Source: Blastobasis lacticolella | Taxonomy: Eukaryota; Arthropoda; Insecta; Lepidoptera; Blastobasidae | DNA: 64,000 nt | NCBI GenBank assembly: GCA_905147135.1 | Contig: LR990048.1 | Location: 20,568,563-20,632,562 of the forward strand | Reading direction: 5' to 3' | Shown here: in pieces, positions 56,613 to 64,000 of the stretch | Layout: the number at the start of each line of letters is the position of its first letter | Numbering within the stretch: the stretch's first letter is position 1 | Position numbers and translations under genes: made by a program | The notes under the pieces: model-generated | Databases searched by the model: none | Told to the model about the DNA's origin: nothing | What the model saw: the letters and a program-made list of their open reading frames with translations, nothing else

Positions 56613-56706
56613 ACCTACTCAGAAAAGAGTCTTTGGTATATGGAATTCGAACACATTACCTTTCGCTTACGAGTCGAACCCCTAACCATTAGGCCACCGA
56701 CGTTCC
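56613..56706 (-). mobile_element. SINE-A head fragment
   Basis: CTCAGAAAAGAGTCTTTGGT, GGAATTCGAACACATTACC, CTTACGAGTCGAACCCCTAA and CCATTAGGCCACCGACG: only the tRNA-like half, on the minus strand. Confidence 0.8.
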
Positions 56707-57014
56707 GGAGGGTCAGTTACTCAGTAGTATAAAAAATAGTCATAACATTGTAAGTATATCTTGCAAAAGTTGTATCTCAACTCTATTGGTGCCTGCATTG
56801 CACCACTCGCCCCAAGGGAGAGTCGGGTACCGAGATGCAAGTCCATGTGGAAGATGAAAGATCTTGGAATAAAGTGAACAAATGTAGGATACAATATCAT
56901 TTTTCATATCGTCGGTACACTCAAAGAATTCCGTATCTGGCATTTTATAAGATTCATGATTACCATGTAAAAATGTTAATACATGGCTTATATGTGAATA
57001 AAACACGTAACTGA

Positions 57015-57085
57015 TGTCCGTAGGCGGCGATGACCACCTTCCATCAGGTGGGCTTGCCTGTTTGTCTGCAGTGTAACATAAAAAA
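57015..57085 (+). mobile_element. LINE 3' tail fragment
   Basis: TGATGTCCGTAGGCGGCGAT, CCTTCCATCAGGTGGGC and a short A run. Confidence 0.6.
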
Positions 57086-57087
57086 CG

Positions 57088-57195
57088 TTTTTTTTTATAT
57101 CATTAAGGTGGCACACAAGCGTACGGCCTGCCTGATGGTAAGCAGTCACCGCAGCCATAGACGTTTGCAATACAAGGGGCATCACCCACGCGTTG
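57088..57195 (-). mobile_element. LINE 3' tail fragment (family C)
   Basis: T run, AAGGTGGCACACAAGCGTAC, CTGATGGTAAGCAGTCACCG and GGGGCATCACCCACGCGTTG. It faces tail to tail with the fragment at 57015. Confidence 0.8.
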
Positions 57196-57271
57196 AAACC
57201 ATAGACTTAGAGATAAATTAGTCATGATAAACTTGTATCTGCTCAGAACAAAATGTTTTTTAATGCAATCT

Positions 57272-57476
57272 TGTTAGACTAAATGAGAACGCAACCATTA
57301 CATAGATACTAATGTTGGCAACGCTCGCTGTCATGTTGGCAGCACGTTATTATGTTCCTTTTTCATATTACTGTGTATCCTCCATTTTGTTCGTTCTGTT
57401 GTTCGAGTTTACAATATACGTTTGGTATTTATTACAATCCGATATTTCATTGATTATAACCACGTTAAATCCTTCA
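57272..57476 (+). repeat. 5' LTR of the copia element
   Basis: 205 bp, TGTTAGACTAAATGAGAACG at the start and TTAAATCCTTCA at the end. I compared it base by base with 61451-61655 and saw no difference. It would hold the promoter and R/U5 signals; no certain TATA box was identified. Confidence 0.97.
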
Positions 57477-57499
57477 TGGTAGCAGAGCGTGGTTACCGA
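57477..57499 (+). promoter_or_regulatory. Primer binding site, tRNA-iMet-like
   Basis: TGGTAGCAGAG immediately follows the LTR and equals the complement of the 3' end of metazoan initiator tRNA-Met (including CCA); later bases (GTGGTTACCGA) match only partly. Priming by tRNA-iMet is common among copia elements. Confidence 0.8.
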
Positions 57500-57609
57500 A
57501 AGTCAATAACAGTATTATCGCAGTTAAAAGTAATAAGAAGAAAACCGGCCGGCGTATTTGTACCGGGATAAAAATAAAATTTTTGAGGTTACCGTTGCGG
57601 TGTGCTCAG

Positions 57610-60600
57610 ATGAAGAGGATGTCCAATCAAGGCAATTCAATGGGCAATTTTCATATAGAAAGACTTATGGGTCGCGATAATTATGCGAGCTGGAAATTCG
57701 CAGTTGAAGCATATCTTCATTTAGATGATTTATGGAGCTGTGTCCAAGGTACCAACATCGATGAAAGAAAAGAAACGAAGGCAAGATCCAAATTAATATT
57801 ATTGCTAGATCCGATTAACTACGTGCATGTTCAAAGTGCGACTACATGCAAAGAAGTCTGGGACAATTTACAACAGGCATTTGATGACAGCGGATTATAC
57901 AGAAAAGTGGCCTTGTTGAAGGACCTTATCACAACAACGTTGGAAGGTTCTCGAAGCGTCGATGATTATGTACACAAAATTATGTCTACCGCCCATAAGC
58001 TCAGGAATATAAAGTTCAACATTGATGACGAATGGCTGGGTACGCTAATGTTGGCTGGCCTGCCTGAAAATTATAAGCCGATGATAATGGGTCTGGAAAG
58101 CTCGGGAATAAAAATAAGCGCAGATGCTATAAAAACAAAACTCCTGCAGGAAGTTCAATGCTCAGATAGTACAGCATTCTACACTAGGAAGACGGCCAAT
58201 GGGCATCACAATGGAACTAAAGCTCAGACTAAAGGGCCCCGTTGTTTTAATTGCAATAAGCATGGACACTTTGCCAAGAATTGTCGTGCTCCGAAAAAGA
58301 AGAATAATACAGTAAAACAAGAAGAAAATAAAAGCTATGTTGCAGCTTTTTCCGCATCTTCTCAGACCATGGATCGGGATCTTTGGTATGTGGACTCAGG
58401 TGCCTCCATGCACATGACCAATCGACGCGACTGGATGTATGATGAGACTAGTCCACCGATACCCTCCATAACTGTTGCCAGCAAATCATCACTCGCTGTG
58501 GAAAGTATGGGAAATATCAATTTGTTGTTAGGTAATGAACAATCAAAAATACAGGTGAGAGAAGTTCTTTACATACCTAAACTTGCTGCTAATCTTTTAT
58601 CAGTCAGTGCAATTGTTAAAAATGGCTGTAAAGTGAATTTCAAAGACAAATTTTGTGAAATTTATGATCAGAGAGATAATTTTTTGTGTTCAGCTCCGTT
58701 GGTAAACAACCTGTACCAGTTAAACACACATAGAGAAATCTTTTCTAACCTGTCATGCACTAATAATTTAAATGATGTTGTTCTGTGGCATAGACGCATG
58801 GGACACCTGAATTTTTCAGATGTTAGCAAGTTACCGGAGTATGTGGAAGGAGTTAATCCGTTCCCTGATAAATATAAAGGAGATATTACATGTACCACCT
58901 GCCTCGAAGGTAAACAGAGCAGACTGCCTTTCAATAATATTGGTTCAAGAGCTTCTCATCCACTGCAGCTTATCCACACAGATTTATGTGGACCGATGGA
59001 ACAAGTTTCACTGGGAGGTATGAAATATTTTGTTACCTTTATAGATGACTTTACTAGAAAAGTACATGTTTATCTTTTGAAAGATAAATTAAGTGTGCTG
59101 GCAGTATTCAAAGATTACAAAAGTAAAGTAGAAAATGAACTTCAGAGAAAAATAATAATTCTGCGGTCCGACAATGGAACAGAATACTGTAACAAAAACT
59201 TTGATGGTTATTTAAGTATGCATGGCATTGAACATCAGACAAGTACCCCGTATTCGCCTCAGCAGAATGGCCTTGCCGAAAGGATGAATAGGACACTTGT
59301 AGAAAGGGCCAAATGTATGTTGTTTGATGCTCGTTTATCAAAACAATTTTGGGGTGAGGCGCTAGCAACAGCAGCTTATATTATTAATAGATCACCCACG
59401 AGATATATAAGTGGCAAAACTCCAATGGAAATGTGGTCAGGTAAGAAACCTAATTTATCAAACATAAAGATTTTTGGTTCTGAGGTTATGGCTCAAGTAC
59501 CTAAAGAAAGACGCCAAAAATGGGACTCTAAATCAAGAAAACTTATATTTGTAGGCTACTGTGAATCTAGCAAGGGGTATCGGCTACTTGACCCAAACAA
59601 TAATAAGATTATCAAAAGCAGAGATGTGATATTTTTGGAAAATGTTCAAAAATATGATAATAATGTGTACTTACCTTGTTCGTCGGACAGTACTCCTCAA
59701 ATGCAGCCCTTCGAACAACCCTGCAAAGTAGTTCCAGGAAAAGATACGGACAGTGATGACTACCTGTCTGGAGACAATGGTGATACAACCTACATACCTG
59801 AGGAACCTGTAGATCTGCCGACATCTTCATATAATTTACGTTCACGCAGACCAGTCCAGTATGTAAAGAGGGATGATCATGATGTGAGTTACTTTTGTCC
59901 TGTATTAGATTTAAATGACCCTCAGACGCTTGACGAAGCTCTTTCATCTCCACATGCTGATCAGTGGAAGAAAGCCATGCAGGAGGAATATGATTCCTTA
60001 TTAAAGAATAATACTTGGTCACTGGTGGATCTGCCGTCAGATAAAAGAGCCTTGCCATGTAAATGGGTATTTAAGGCTAAAACCAATGAGAAAGGAAACA
60101 TCACTCGTTTTAAAGCAAGGTTGGTTGTAAAGGGATGTGCGCAGAGAAAAGGAAATGATTATGATGAGGTTTATGCTCCTGTAGTTAGATATACTTCAGT
60201 TCGCTTCTTGCTCGCTCTGGCTGCTAAGTATAACCTAGAAATGACTCAGATGGATGCCATAAGTGCATTTTTGCAGGGTGACATTGATGCTGAAATTTAC
60301 ATGTCACAACCTGAAAGCTTTGAATTAAATGCTCAGGTTTGTCGTCTACATAAGTCTATCTATGGGCTCAAGCAAGCAAGCCGTCAATGGAACTTAAAAC
60401 TGAACAAAGTTCTACTTAAAATTGGTTTGGAGAGATCAAGGGTTGATCCATGCATATATTACATAGTAAATGAATCTAAAATGATATTAATAGCAATATG
60501 GGTGGATGATTTCATGATTTTTACAAATGATAAGAAAAATGCTACAGATATCAAAGAGAAACTGAAAATGGAGTTCTGTATGACAGATCTGGGTGAGATA

Positions 60601-60657
60601 AAGCAGTGTATTGGCATGAATATAAATAGGAATCGTGCGGCAGGTATGGTCATGTAA
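57610..60657 (+). CDS. Copia gag-pol polyprotein, gag to reverse transcriptase (frameshifted)
   Basis: Encodes the internal polyprotein that would be cleaved into capsid, protease, integrase and RT and act in cytoplasmic virus-like particles. The first ATG in frame is 57610; a second at 57619 is equally likely. Residues from 57610: gag domain about 10-200 (GRDNYASWKFAVEAYL); CCHC zinc knuckle C212-C215-H220-C225; aspartic protease DSGA at D262; integrase zinc site H394, H399, C428, C431; integrase core D458, D521, E557 with the classic 35-residue D-E spacing; RT with the first Asp at D882 (QMDAISAF), YGLKQAS, and VDD at D966-D967. The frame ends early at TAA 60655-60657, just after RT, because of a frameshift; the rest continues in another phase. 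Copia polyproteins are usually about 1300-1400 residues, so about 1015 here plus the second part fits. Catalytic residues all look intact, so the lesion may be recent. Confidence 0.95.
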   Translation: MKRMSNQGNSMGNFHIERLMGRDNYASWKFAVEAYLHLDDLWSCVQGTNIDERKETKARSKLILLLDPINYVHVQSATTCKEVWDNLQQAFDDSGLYRKVALLKDLITTTLEGSRSVDDYVHKIMSTAHKLRNIKFNIDDEWLGTLMLAGLPENYKPMIMGLESSGIKISADAIKTKLLQEVQCSDSTAFYTRKTANGHHNGTKAQTKGPRCFNCNKHGHFAKNCRAPKKKNNTVKQEENKSYVAAFSASSQTMDRDLWYVDSGASMHMTNRRDWMYDETSPPIPSITVASKSSLAVESMGNINLLLGNEQSKIQVREVLYIPKLAANLLSVSAIVKNGCKVNFKDKFCEIYDQRDNFLCSAPLVNNLYQLNTHREIFSNLSCTNNLNDVVLWHRRMGHLNFSDVSKLPEYVEGVNPFPDKYKGDITCTTCLEGKQSRLPFNNIGSRASHPLQLIHTDLCGPMEQVSLGGMKYFVTFIDDFTRKVHVYLLKDKLSVLAVFKDYKSKVENELQRKIIILRSDNGTEYCNKNFDGYLSMHGIEHQTSTPYSPQQNGLAERMNRTLVERAKCMLFDARLSKQFWGEALATAAYIINRSPTRYISGKTPMEMWSGKKPNLSNIKIFGSEVMAQVPKERRQKWDSKSRKLIFVGYCESSKGYRLLDPNNNKIIKSRDVIFLENVQKYDNNVYLPCSSDSTPQMQPFEQPCKVVPGKDTDSDDYLSGDNGDTTYIPEEPVDLPTSSYNLRSRRPVQYVKRDDHDVSYFCPVLDLNDPQTLDEALSSPHADQWKKAMQEEYDSLLKNNTWSLVDLPSDKRALPCKWVFKAKTNEKGNITRFKARLVVKGCAQRKGNDYDEVYAPVVRYTSVRFLLALAAKYNLEMTQMDAISAFLQGDIDAEIYMSQPESFELNAQVCRLHKSIYGLKQASRQWNLKLNKVLLKIGLERSRVDPCIYYIVNESKMILIAIWVDDFMIFTNDKKNATDIKEKLKMEFCMTDLGEIKQCIGMNINRNRAAGMVM

Positions 60658-61484
60658 ACCAAGAAAAGTATATTAACCTAGTGCTGGAAAGGTTTGGCAT
60701 GTCCGAGTGCAAACCAGTGCGCACTCCGATAGAGGTTAATATAAAATTTACTAAGAAATCTGAGAATGAAGATAGCAATTTCCCATACAGGGCAGCGGTG
60801 GGATGTCTTTTATATCTGGCACAGGTCACACGACCTGATATCATGTATGCGGTGAATAAACTGAGTCAGTACTGTAATGATCCGGGCATTCAACATTGGC
60901 TTGGAGTAAAAAGGGTCATGAGATATCTTCAAGGAACCAAGGATCTAAACTTATGCTATGTCAAAGATAACTCCAGCGAAATAACTGGGTATTGCGATGC
61001 CGACTGGGCTGGTGACCCATTAGATAGAAGATCGTGTACTGGTTACACATTTATTTTTCAGAACGCTAGTATTTGTTGGAACTCGTGCAAACAGCAGACT
61101 GTAGCCCTCTCTACAGCCGAGGCTGAATATATGGCAATGGCATCGGCCACCCAGGAGGCCTTGTGGCTTCGGCAACTGCAAGATGAACTCGGCCAAGGTT
61201 CGGAAAGTGCATTAGTTATATACAGTGATAATCAAAGTGCAATCAAACTGGCTTCGACAGACTGTTATAAGCCTAAGACTAAACACATTAATATTAAGTT
61301 ACATTTTCTCAGAGAAAATATCATTAATTCTAAAATTAAATTCATATTTGTGAATGGTTGTAATATGGTGGCAGATAATTTAACTAAAGGTGTTACACTT
61401 GAAAAACATTTGTTTTGTATAAGTAAAATGGGTTTGCGTTCTGGAGGGAGTGTTAGACTAAATGAGAACGCAACCATTACATAG
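60642..61484 (+). CDS. Copia polyprotein continuation, RT end and RNase H
   Basis: Same polyprotein in a different phase; the first methionine lies at 60699, so this part would not be made without frameshifting. It holds the end of the RT region (RAAVGCLLYLAQVTRPDIMY) and RNase H, with acidic residues DAD at 60996-61004, AEAEYMA at 61116-61136 and SDNQSA at 61224 on. The terminal KHINIKLHFLRE block is typical of copia RNase H. It ends at TAG 61482-61484, 34 bp inside the 3' LTR, a usual arrangement in copia. A one-base loss or two-base gain near 60641-60656 would account for the phase change. Programmed frameshifting at this position would be atypical, since copia frameshifts, where they exist, lie between gag and pol. 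Confidence 0.93.
   Translation, partial: RYGHVNQEKYINLVLERFGMSECKPVRTPIEVNIKFTKKSENEDSNFPYRAAVGCLLYLAQVTRPDIMYAVNKLSQYCNDPGIQHWLGVKRVMRYLQGTKDLNLCYVKDNSSEITGYCDADWAGDPLDRRSCTGYTFIFQNASICWNSCKQQTVALSTAEAEYMAMASATQEALWLRQLQDELGQGSESALVIYSDNQSAIKLASTDCYKPKTKHINIKLHFLRENIINSKIKFIFVNGCNMVADNLTKGVTLEKHLFCISKMGLRSGGSVRLNENATIT
61443..61450 (+). promoter_or_regulatory. Polypurine tract
   Basis: GGAGGGAG ends exactly at the first base of the 3' LTR; primes plus-strand DNA synthesis in LTR retrotransposons. Confidence 0.85.
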
Positions 61485-61655
61485 ATACTAATGTTGGCAA
61501 CGCTCGCTGTCATGTTGGCAGCACGTTATTATGTTCCTTTTTCATATTACTGTGTATCCTCCATTTTGTTCGTTCTGTTGTTCGAGTTTACAATATACGT
61601 TTGGTATTTATTACAATCCGATATTTCATTGATTATAACCACGTTAAATCCTTCA
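61451..61655 (+). repeat. 3' LTR of the copia element
   Basis: 205 bp, same sequence as the 5' LTR. The RNase H frame ends within it at 61484. Confidence 0.97.
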
Positions 61656-61660
61656 AATCT

Positions 61661-62138
61661 CATGTCTTCCAAATACGATCTTTATGCGAATATAAATAGA
61701 CGCGTGTAATTCAATTAAAACAATACATAGATTAAAATCTTGTATCAGCTGTATTAAGTCAAAAACATCAGGCTTTTGCGGTTTTCGTTCCTATCTGTGT
61801 GGACTTCAATAAATAAGACTTTGTTCGATCAGTTATTGAATAAAACATCGTTATTAAAAAAAAAAAATTAAATCAAATTTTTTACAATTAATTCTATAAA
61901 TACCAGGTCAAATTAAAAAGTAACAAAACGTCATAATGTGGATTTCAATAATTAACATTATGACATAAGCTTTTGTCTCTACTGAAAAATGTTTAATTTA
62001 CAGTAAAAAGAATTAATGAAAGAGCCGTCGATATGTAGCATTTTAGCTTTTAGCATTTAGGGGAGGATGCGGACACCTTACCGGTGAATTTAGAAAAGCA
62101 AGCATTTGTTTACCATTTTACCTCAAGAAAAGTGACGA
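61661..62138. other. Unassigned sequence
   Basis: AT-rich right flank of the copia element. 62130-62138 (AAGTGACGA) is the left target duplication of the next SINE. Confidence 0.45.
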
Positions 62139-62392
62139 GCCGTGTGGTGACCGGTAGAGTAGAATAGCACCAACCCCTTACACTCATGGGTGTCATACAA
62201 GGCGACTAACGTTTAGAGGCAAAATATCTAGTCTCCATAAACTGGAAAATGGGCAGCAGCGTTTTTCATTGTTATGTTTGCAACACTGCGATCTCCAACC
62301 CGCCTGCCAAGCGTGGAGATTATGGCAATAACCTCCCCTTTTGCGGGAGAGGCCCAAAGTCCTGTAGTGGACTGTTATGGACTGTGATGATG
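62139..62392 (+). mobile_element. SINE-D copy 5, 254 bp with 9-bp TSD
   Basis: AAGTGACGA at 62130-62138 and 62393-62401 define the ends. Full internal order: AGAGTAGAATAGCACC, GTCATACAAGGCGACTAACG, CCCGCCTGCCAAGCGTGG, GTGGACTGTTATGG, GATGATG. Confidence 0.92.
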
Positions 62393-62660
62393 AAGTGACG
62401 ATTTGGGTGATGGTATTTATCGTACCAATCTAGATAATGCGTCTTCAGAGACCTAAAATCCTCGTGGTCCAGGTCGGACTCATCGTGATAACGATCTGAG
62501 CACCAGGGTGCCAACTGTTGAACAGCCCCCAGCCCTGCCCCCTTATCACTGATAGACTTTGTGCCTCTTGCGTCCATAAAAAGTGTCCTTTTGGTCCGAC
62601 TAGTCAAGCTGTGACAAAACAATCTTTGTCGTCCGACATGTATGACTGAGTCGGAACATA
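62393..62660 (-). other. Unrecognised open frame fragment
   Basis: The minus strand is open from about 62660 into the SINE-D at 62392. It reads LFCHSLTSRTKRTLFMDARG, then GAVQQLAPWCSDRYHDESDL and DHEDFRSLKTHYLDWYDKYH. The composition (W, D, H, Y rich, well mixed) is more protein-like than the chance frames nearby. I do not recognise it. It could be a transposon relic or part of a host exon interrupted by the SINE. No ATG start is certain; a CACAG acceptor-like site lies near 62612 on the minus strand. Confidence 0.3.
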
Positions 62661-62775
62661 TATTATCATATCAGCCGAAAGACGCTCACTGCTGGGCATA
62701 TAGGCCTCGCCCAGAGATCTCCACATTGGCCGGTCCTGTGCTTTCCGCATCCAGCTGGTACCTGCGTTCTTGTGG
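62660..62775 (-). pseudogene. LINE ORF2 C-terminal remnant
   Basis: The minus strand reads SWMRKAQDRPMWRSLGEAY and then SSERLSADMI to a stop. The WMR-AQDR--WR-LGEAY block is the extreme C-terminus of RTE/Jockey-like LINE ORF2, the same group as 24438-24925. Confidence 0.7.
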
Positions 62776-62845
62776 GAGATATTTCCCCGGTTTTTTAGAA
62801 CCTCTTCTAGAACCAAAACAAGAGGATATGTATCTATCGTTGCTA

Positions 62846-63044
62846 AATTCAAAAATTCAAAATTCAAAATTTCTTTATTGATTAGGACATTAAATATCTC
62901 TTTCAATCGTCAAAAAGGAGGGGGGTAGGAAAGTAGGAAGGAAACACACAGTGACACGCTGACCGCCCTATGGCCGTAGATAAACCCATCCCACGCCAAC
63001 CACGACCGAACCGTGCTCGACAATGCCAGGCAGAGCCGGAACGC
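62846..63044 (-). mobile_element. Repeat E copy 3
   Basis: Same orientation as 8051-8234: ATTCAAAATTTCTTTATTG with TTGAATTTTGAA repeats as tail, GGAAACACACAGTGACACGC, TGCTCGACAATGCCAGGCAG. Confidence 0.8.
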
Positions 63045-63735
63045 CTTCGCTAAAAGTCGAAATTTAAAAAAAAAAAATTGAGTTACGTTGTTCACGTGCA
63101 CTTCAACGTTTTCCGGGTGTCCTAATCGTCACCTATCGCTAAAATTGAGTTTTTCTTGTACATGACGACATAGAATAACCTACGGCGCCCTCGCGGTCTA
63201 ATTATTGTATTCAATTACCTCTCCTTCGCTTGACCTCAATAAAGGTCAAATACAACAGCATAAATAAAGGTCCTTTAATTTATCCTCTTGTATTTGACTT
63301 TCCTGTCAAGCCTTGTAGCCTCTCTGCGTGTCACAGCTTTTGTTGTTGTTTCGGCTTGACGGATAAGGTCAAATTAAAGGCATGGGTATATTATTTTTAT
63401 ATCTAGACATTTTTGATTATAATTACATTTAATTGTAATTGCTCTTTGTAACATATGTTATTCTTGCGTGTATGACATTATTATTATTATTATGTGATAT
63501 TATTAATTATGTATTTATGGGACCTATGTACCTGAAATAAATGACATTTAATTTAATTGATTTAATTTAATTAGCTAGTAGTGCACTTGCGGTTCTGCTT
63601 TAATTTATTTATTAAACTATGCCAACTAGTTCAACTAATATTATATTAGCGACACTGTCTGTCCATGTTTCTGTTACCTAAATCTAATGTTTATATAACA
63701 AAATAATTTAGAGGGAGGCAAACAAGCAATCGAGT
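63045..63735. other. Unassigned sequence
   Basis: AT-rich with (ATT)n near 63478-63495. No gene recognised. Confidence 0.45.
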
Positions 63736-63905
63736 CACCCGATGGGTGGTGATCACTGCCGCCCATAAACACCTGATGATAAGTAATCACAGCCGCCCTT
63801 AGACACTCGATGGTAAGTAATCACATCCGCTAATAGACACCTGATGGTAACTGAACACAGCCGCTCATAGACTCCTGCTGGTCAGTGATCACAGCCACCC
63901 TTAAA
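63736..63905. repeat. Minisatellite, 5 x 34 bp
   Basis: Five units of exactly 34 bp, e.g. CACCTGATGATAAGTAATCA then CAGCCGCCCTTAGA, diverged by several bases each, followed by a partial sixth. The unit resembles the CTGATGGTAAGCAGTCACCG block of LINE 3' tails on the minus strand, suggesting local amplification within such a tail. Confidence 0.9.
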
Positions 63906-64000
63906 CATCTGTGCCACCAGGAGCGCCGGAACTGCGATGCCGGACTTTAAAAAAGTAACTTTTCTTTGCTTTAGAAAAATGTCTAGGCTCTCGGAGACCC

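Larger units (their letters stand above)
57272..61655 (+). mobile_element. Ty1/copia-type LTR retrotransposon, 4384 bp
   Basis: Complete structure: identical-looking 205-bp LTRs that begin TG and end CA, 5-bp target duplication AATCT (57267-57271 and 61656-61660), primer binding site directly after the 5' LTR, polypurine tract directly before the 3' LTR. The domain order gag, protease, integrase, RT, RNase H places it in Ty1/copia (Pseudoviridae) and not in Ty3/gypsy, where integrase comes last. One frameshift disables the polyprotein. Identical LTRs imply a recent insertion. Confidence 0.97.

Noticed and set aside
57583..57609. Polyprotein start at 57583
   Set aside because: That codon is TTG. 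The first in-frame ATG is at 57610, with another at 57619.
59612..60058. 148-residue minus-strand protein within the copia element
   Set aside because: Shadow of the reverse-transcriptase reading frame.
60630..60700. Programmed frameshift in the copia element
   Set aside because: The break falls between RT and RNase H, not between gag and pol, and no obvious slippery site with a downstream structure was seen; a simple indel is likelier.
63736..63905. CRISPR array
   Set aside because: The units are contiguous 34-bp repeats without spacers, in a eukaryotic repeat context.

Overview
The window looks like intergenic or intronic DNA from an insect nuclear genome, most likely a moth or butterfly. 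It is AT-rich, has no operon structure, and is filled with retroposon families whose tRNA-derived heads, LINE C-terminal tails and Helitron ends I associate with Lepidoptera. The order assignment is inference (about 0.7), because no host protein or RNA gene could be recognised. Almost every open reading frame is chance, antisense, or the tail of a retroelement.

The one substantial protein-coding locus is a Ty1/copia-type LTR retrotransposon at 57272-61655. Its two 205-bp LTRs look identical, it is flanked by the 5-bp duplication AATCT, and it has a tRNA-iMet-like primer binding site and a polypurine tract. It carries gag, protease, integrase, reverse transcriptase and RNase H, broken by a single frameshift near 60650 between RT and RNase H. 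It is a recent insertion.

The rest is a layered mosaic. (1) SINE-A is a tRNA-derived family of about 350 bp with more than ten copies, one inserted inside another. (2) SINE-B has a tRNA-Gly-like head, eight copies, again with one inside another. (3) Family D is 255 bp with a GATGAT tail; four of its five copies show target-site duplications of 9-15 bp. (4) Many 5'-truncated LINE 3' ends encode C-terminal reverse-transcriptase tails. (5) Helitron ends carry a hairpin plus CTAG between host A and T. (6) MITE-like elements include a 209-bp family in two opposite copies, a 951-bp TIR element with mirrored 11-bp motifs (32007-32957) and a 199-bp palindrome (32961-33159).

Two tandem duplications shape the window. 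One of about 0.95 kb covers 35010-37190. A much cleaner one of about 3.85 kb covers 46007-49842 and 49843-53723; its junction lies inside a Helitron, and its second copy still shows an empty insertion site at its right end. Differences between copies (a family D SINE only in copy 1, a LINE tail only in copy 2, a copy-1 hairpin) give relative dates. The window ends with a 5 x 34-bp minisatellite at 63736-63905 that appears to derive from a LINE 3' end.

Gaps in which nothing could be identified are listed as such. Relationships to named repeat families are from memory and visual comparison; no alignment or database search was possible.
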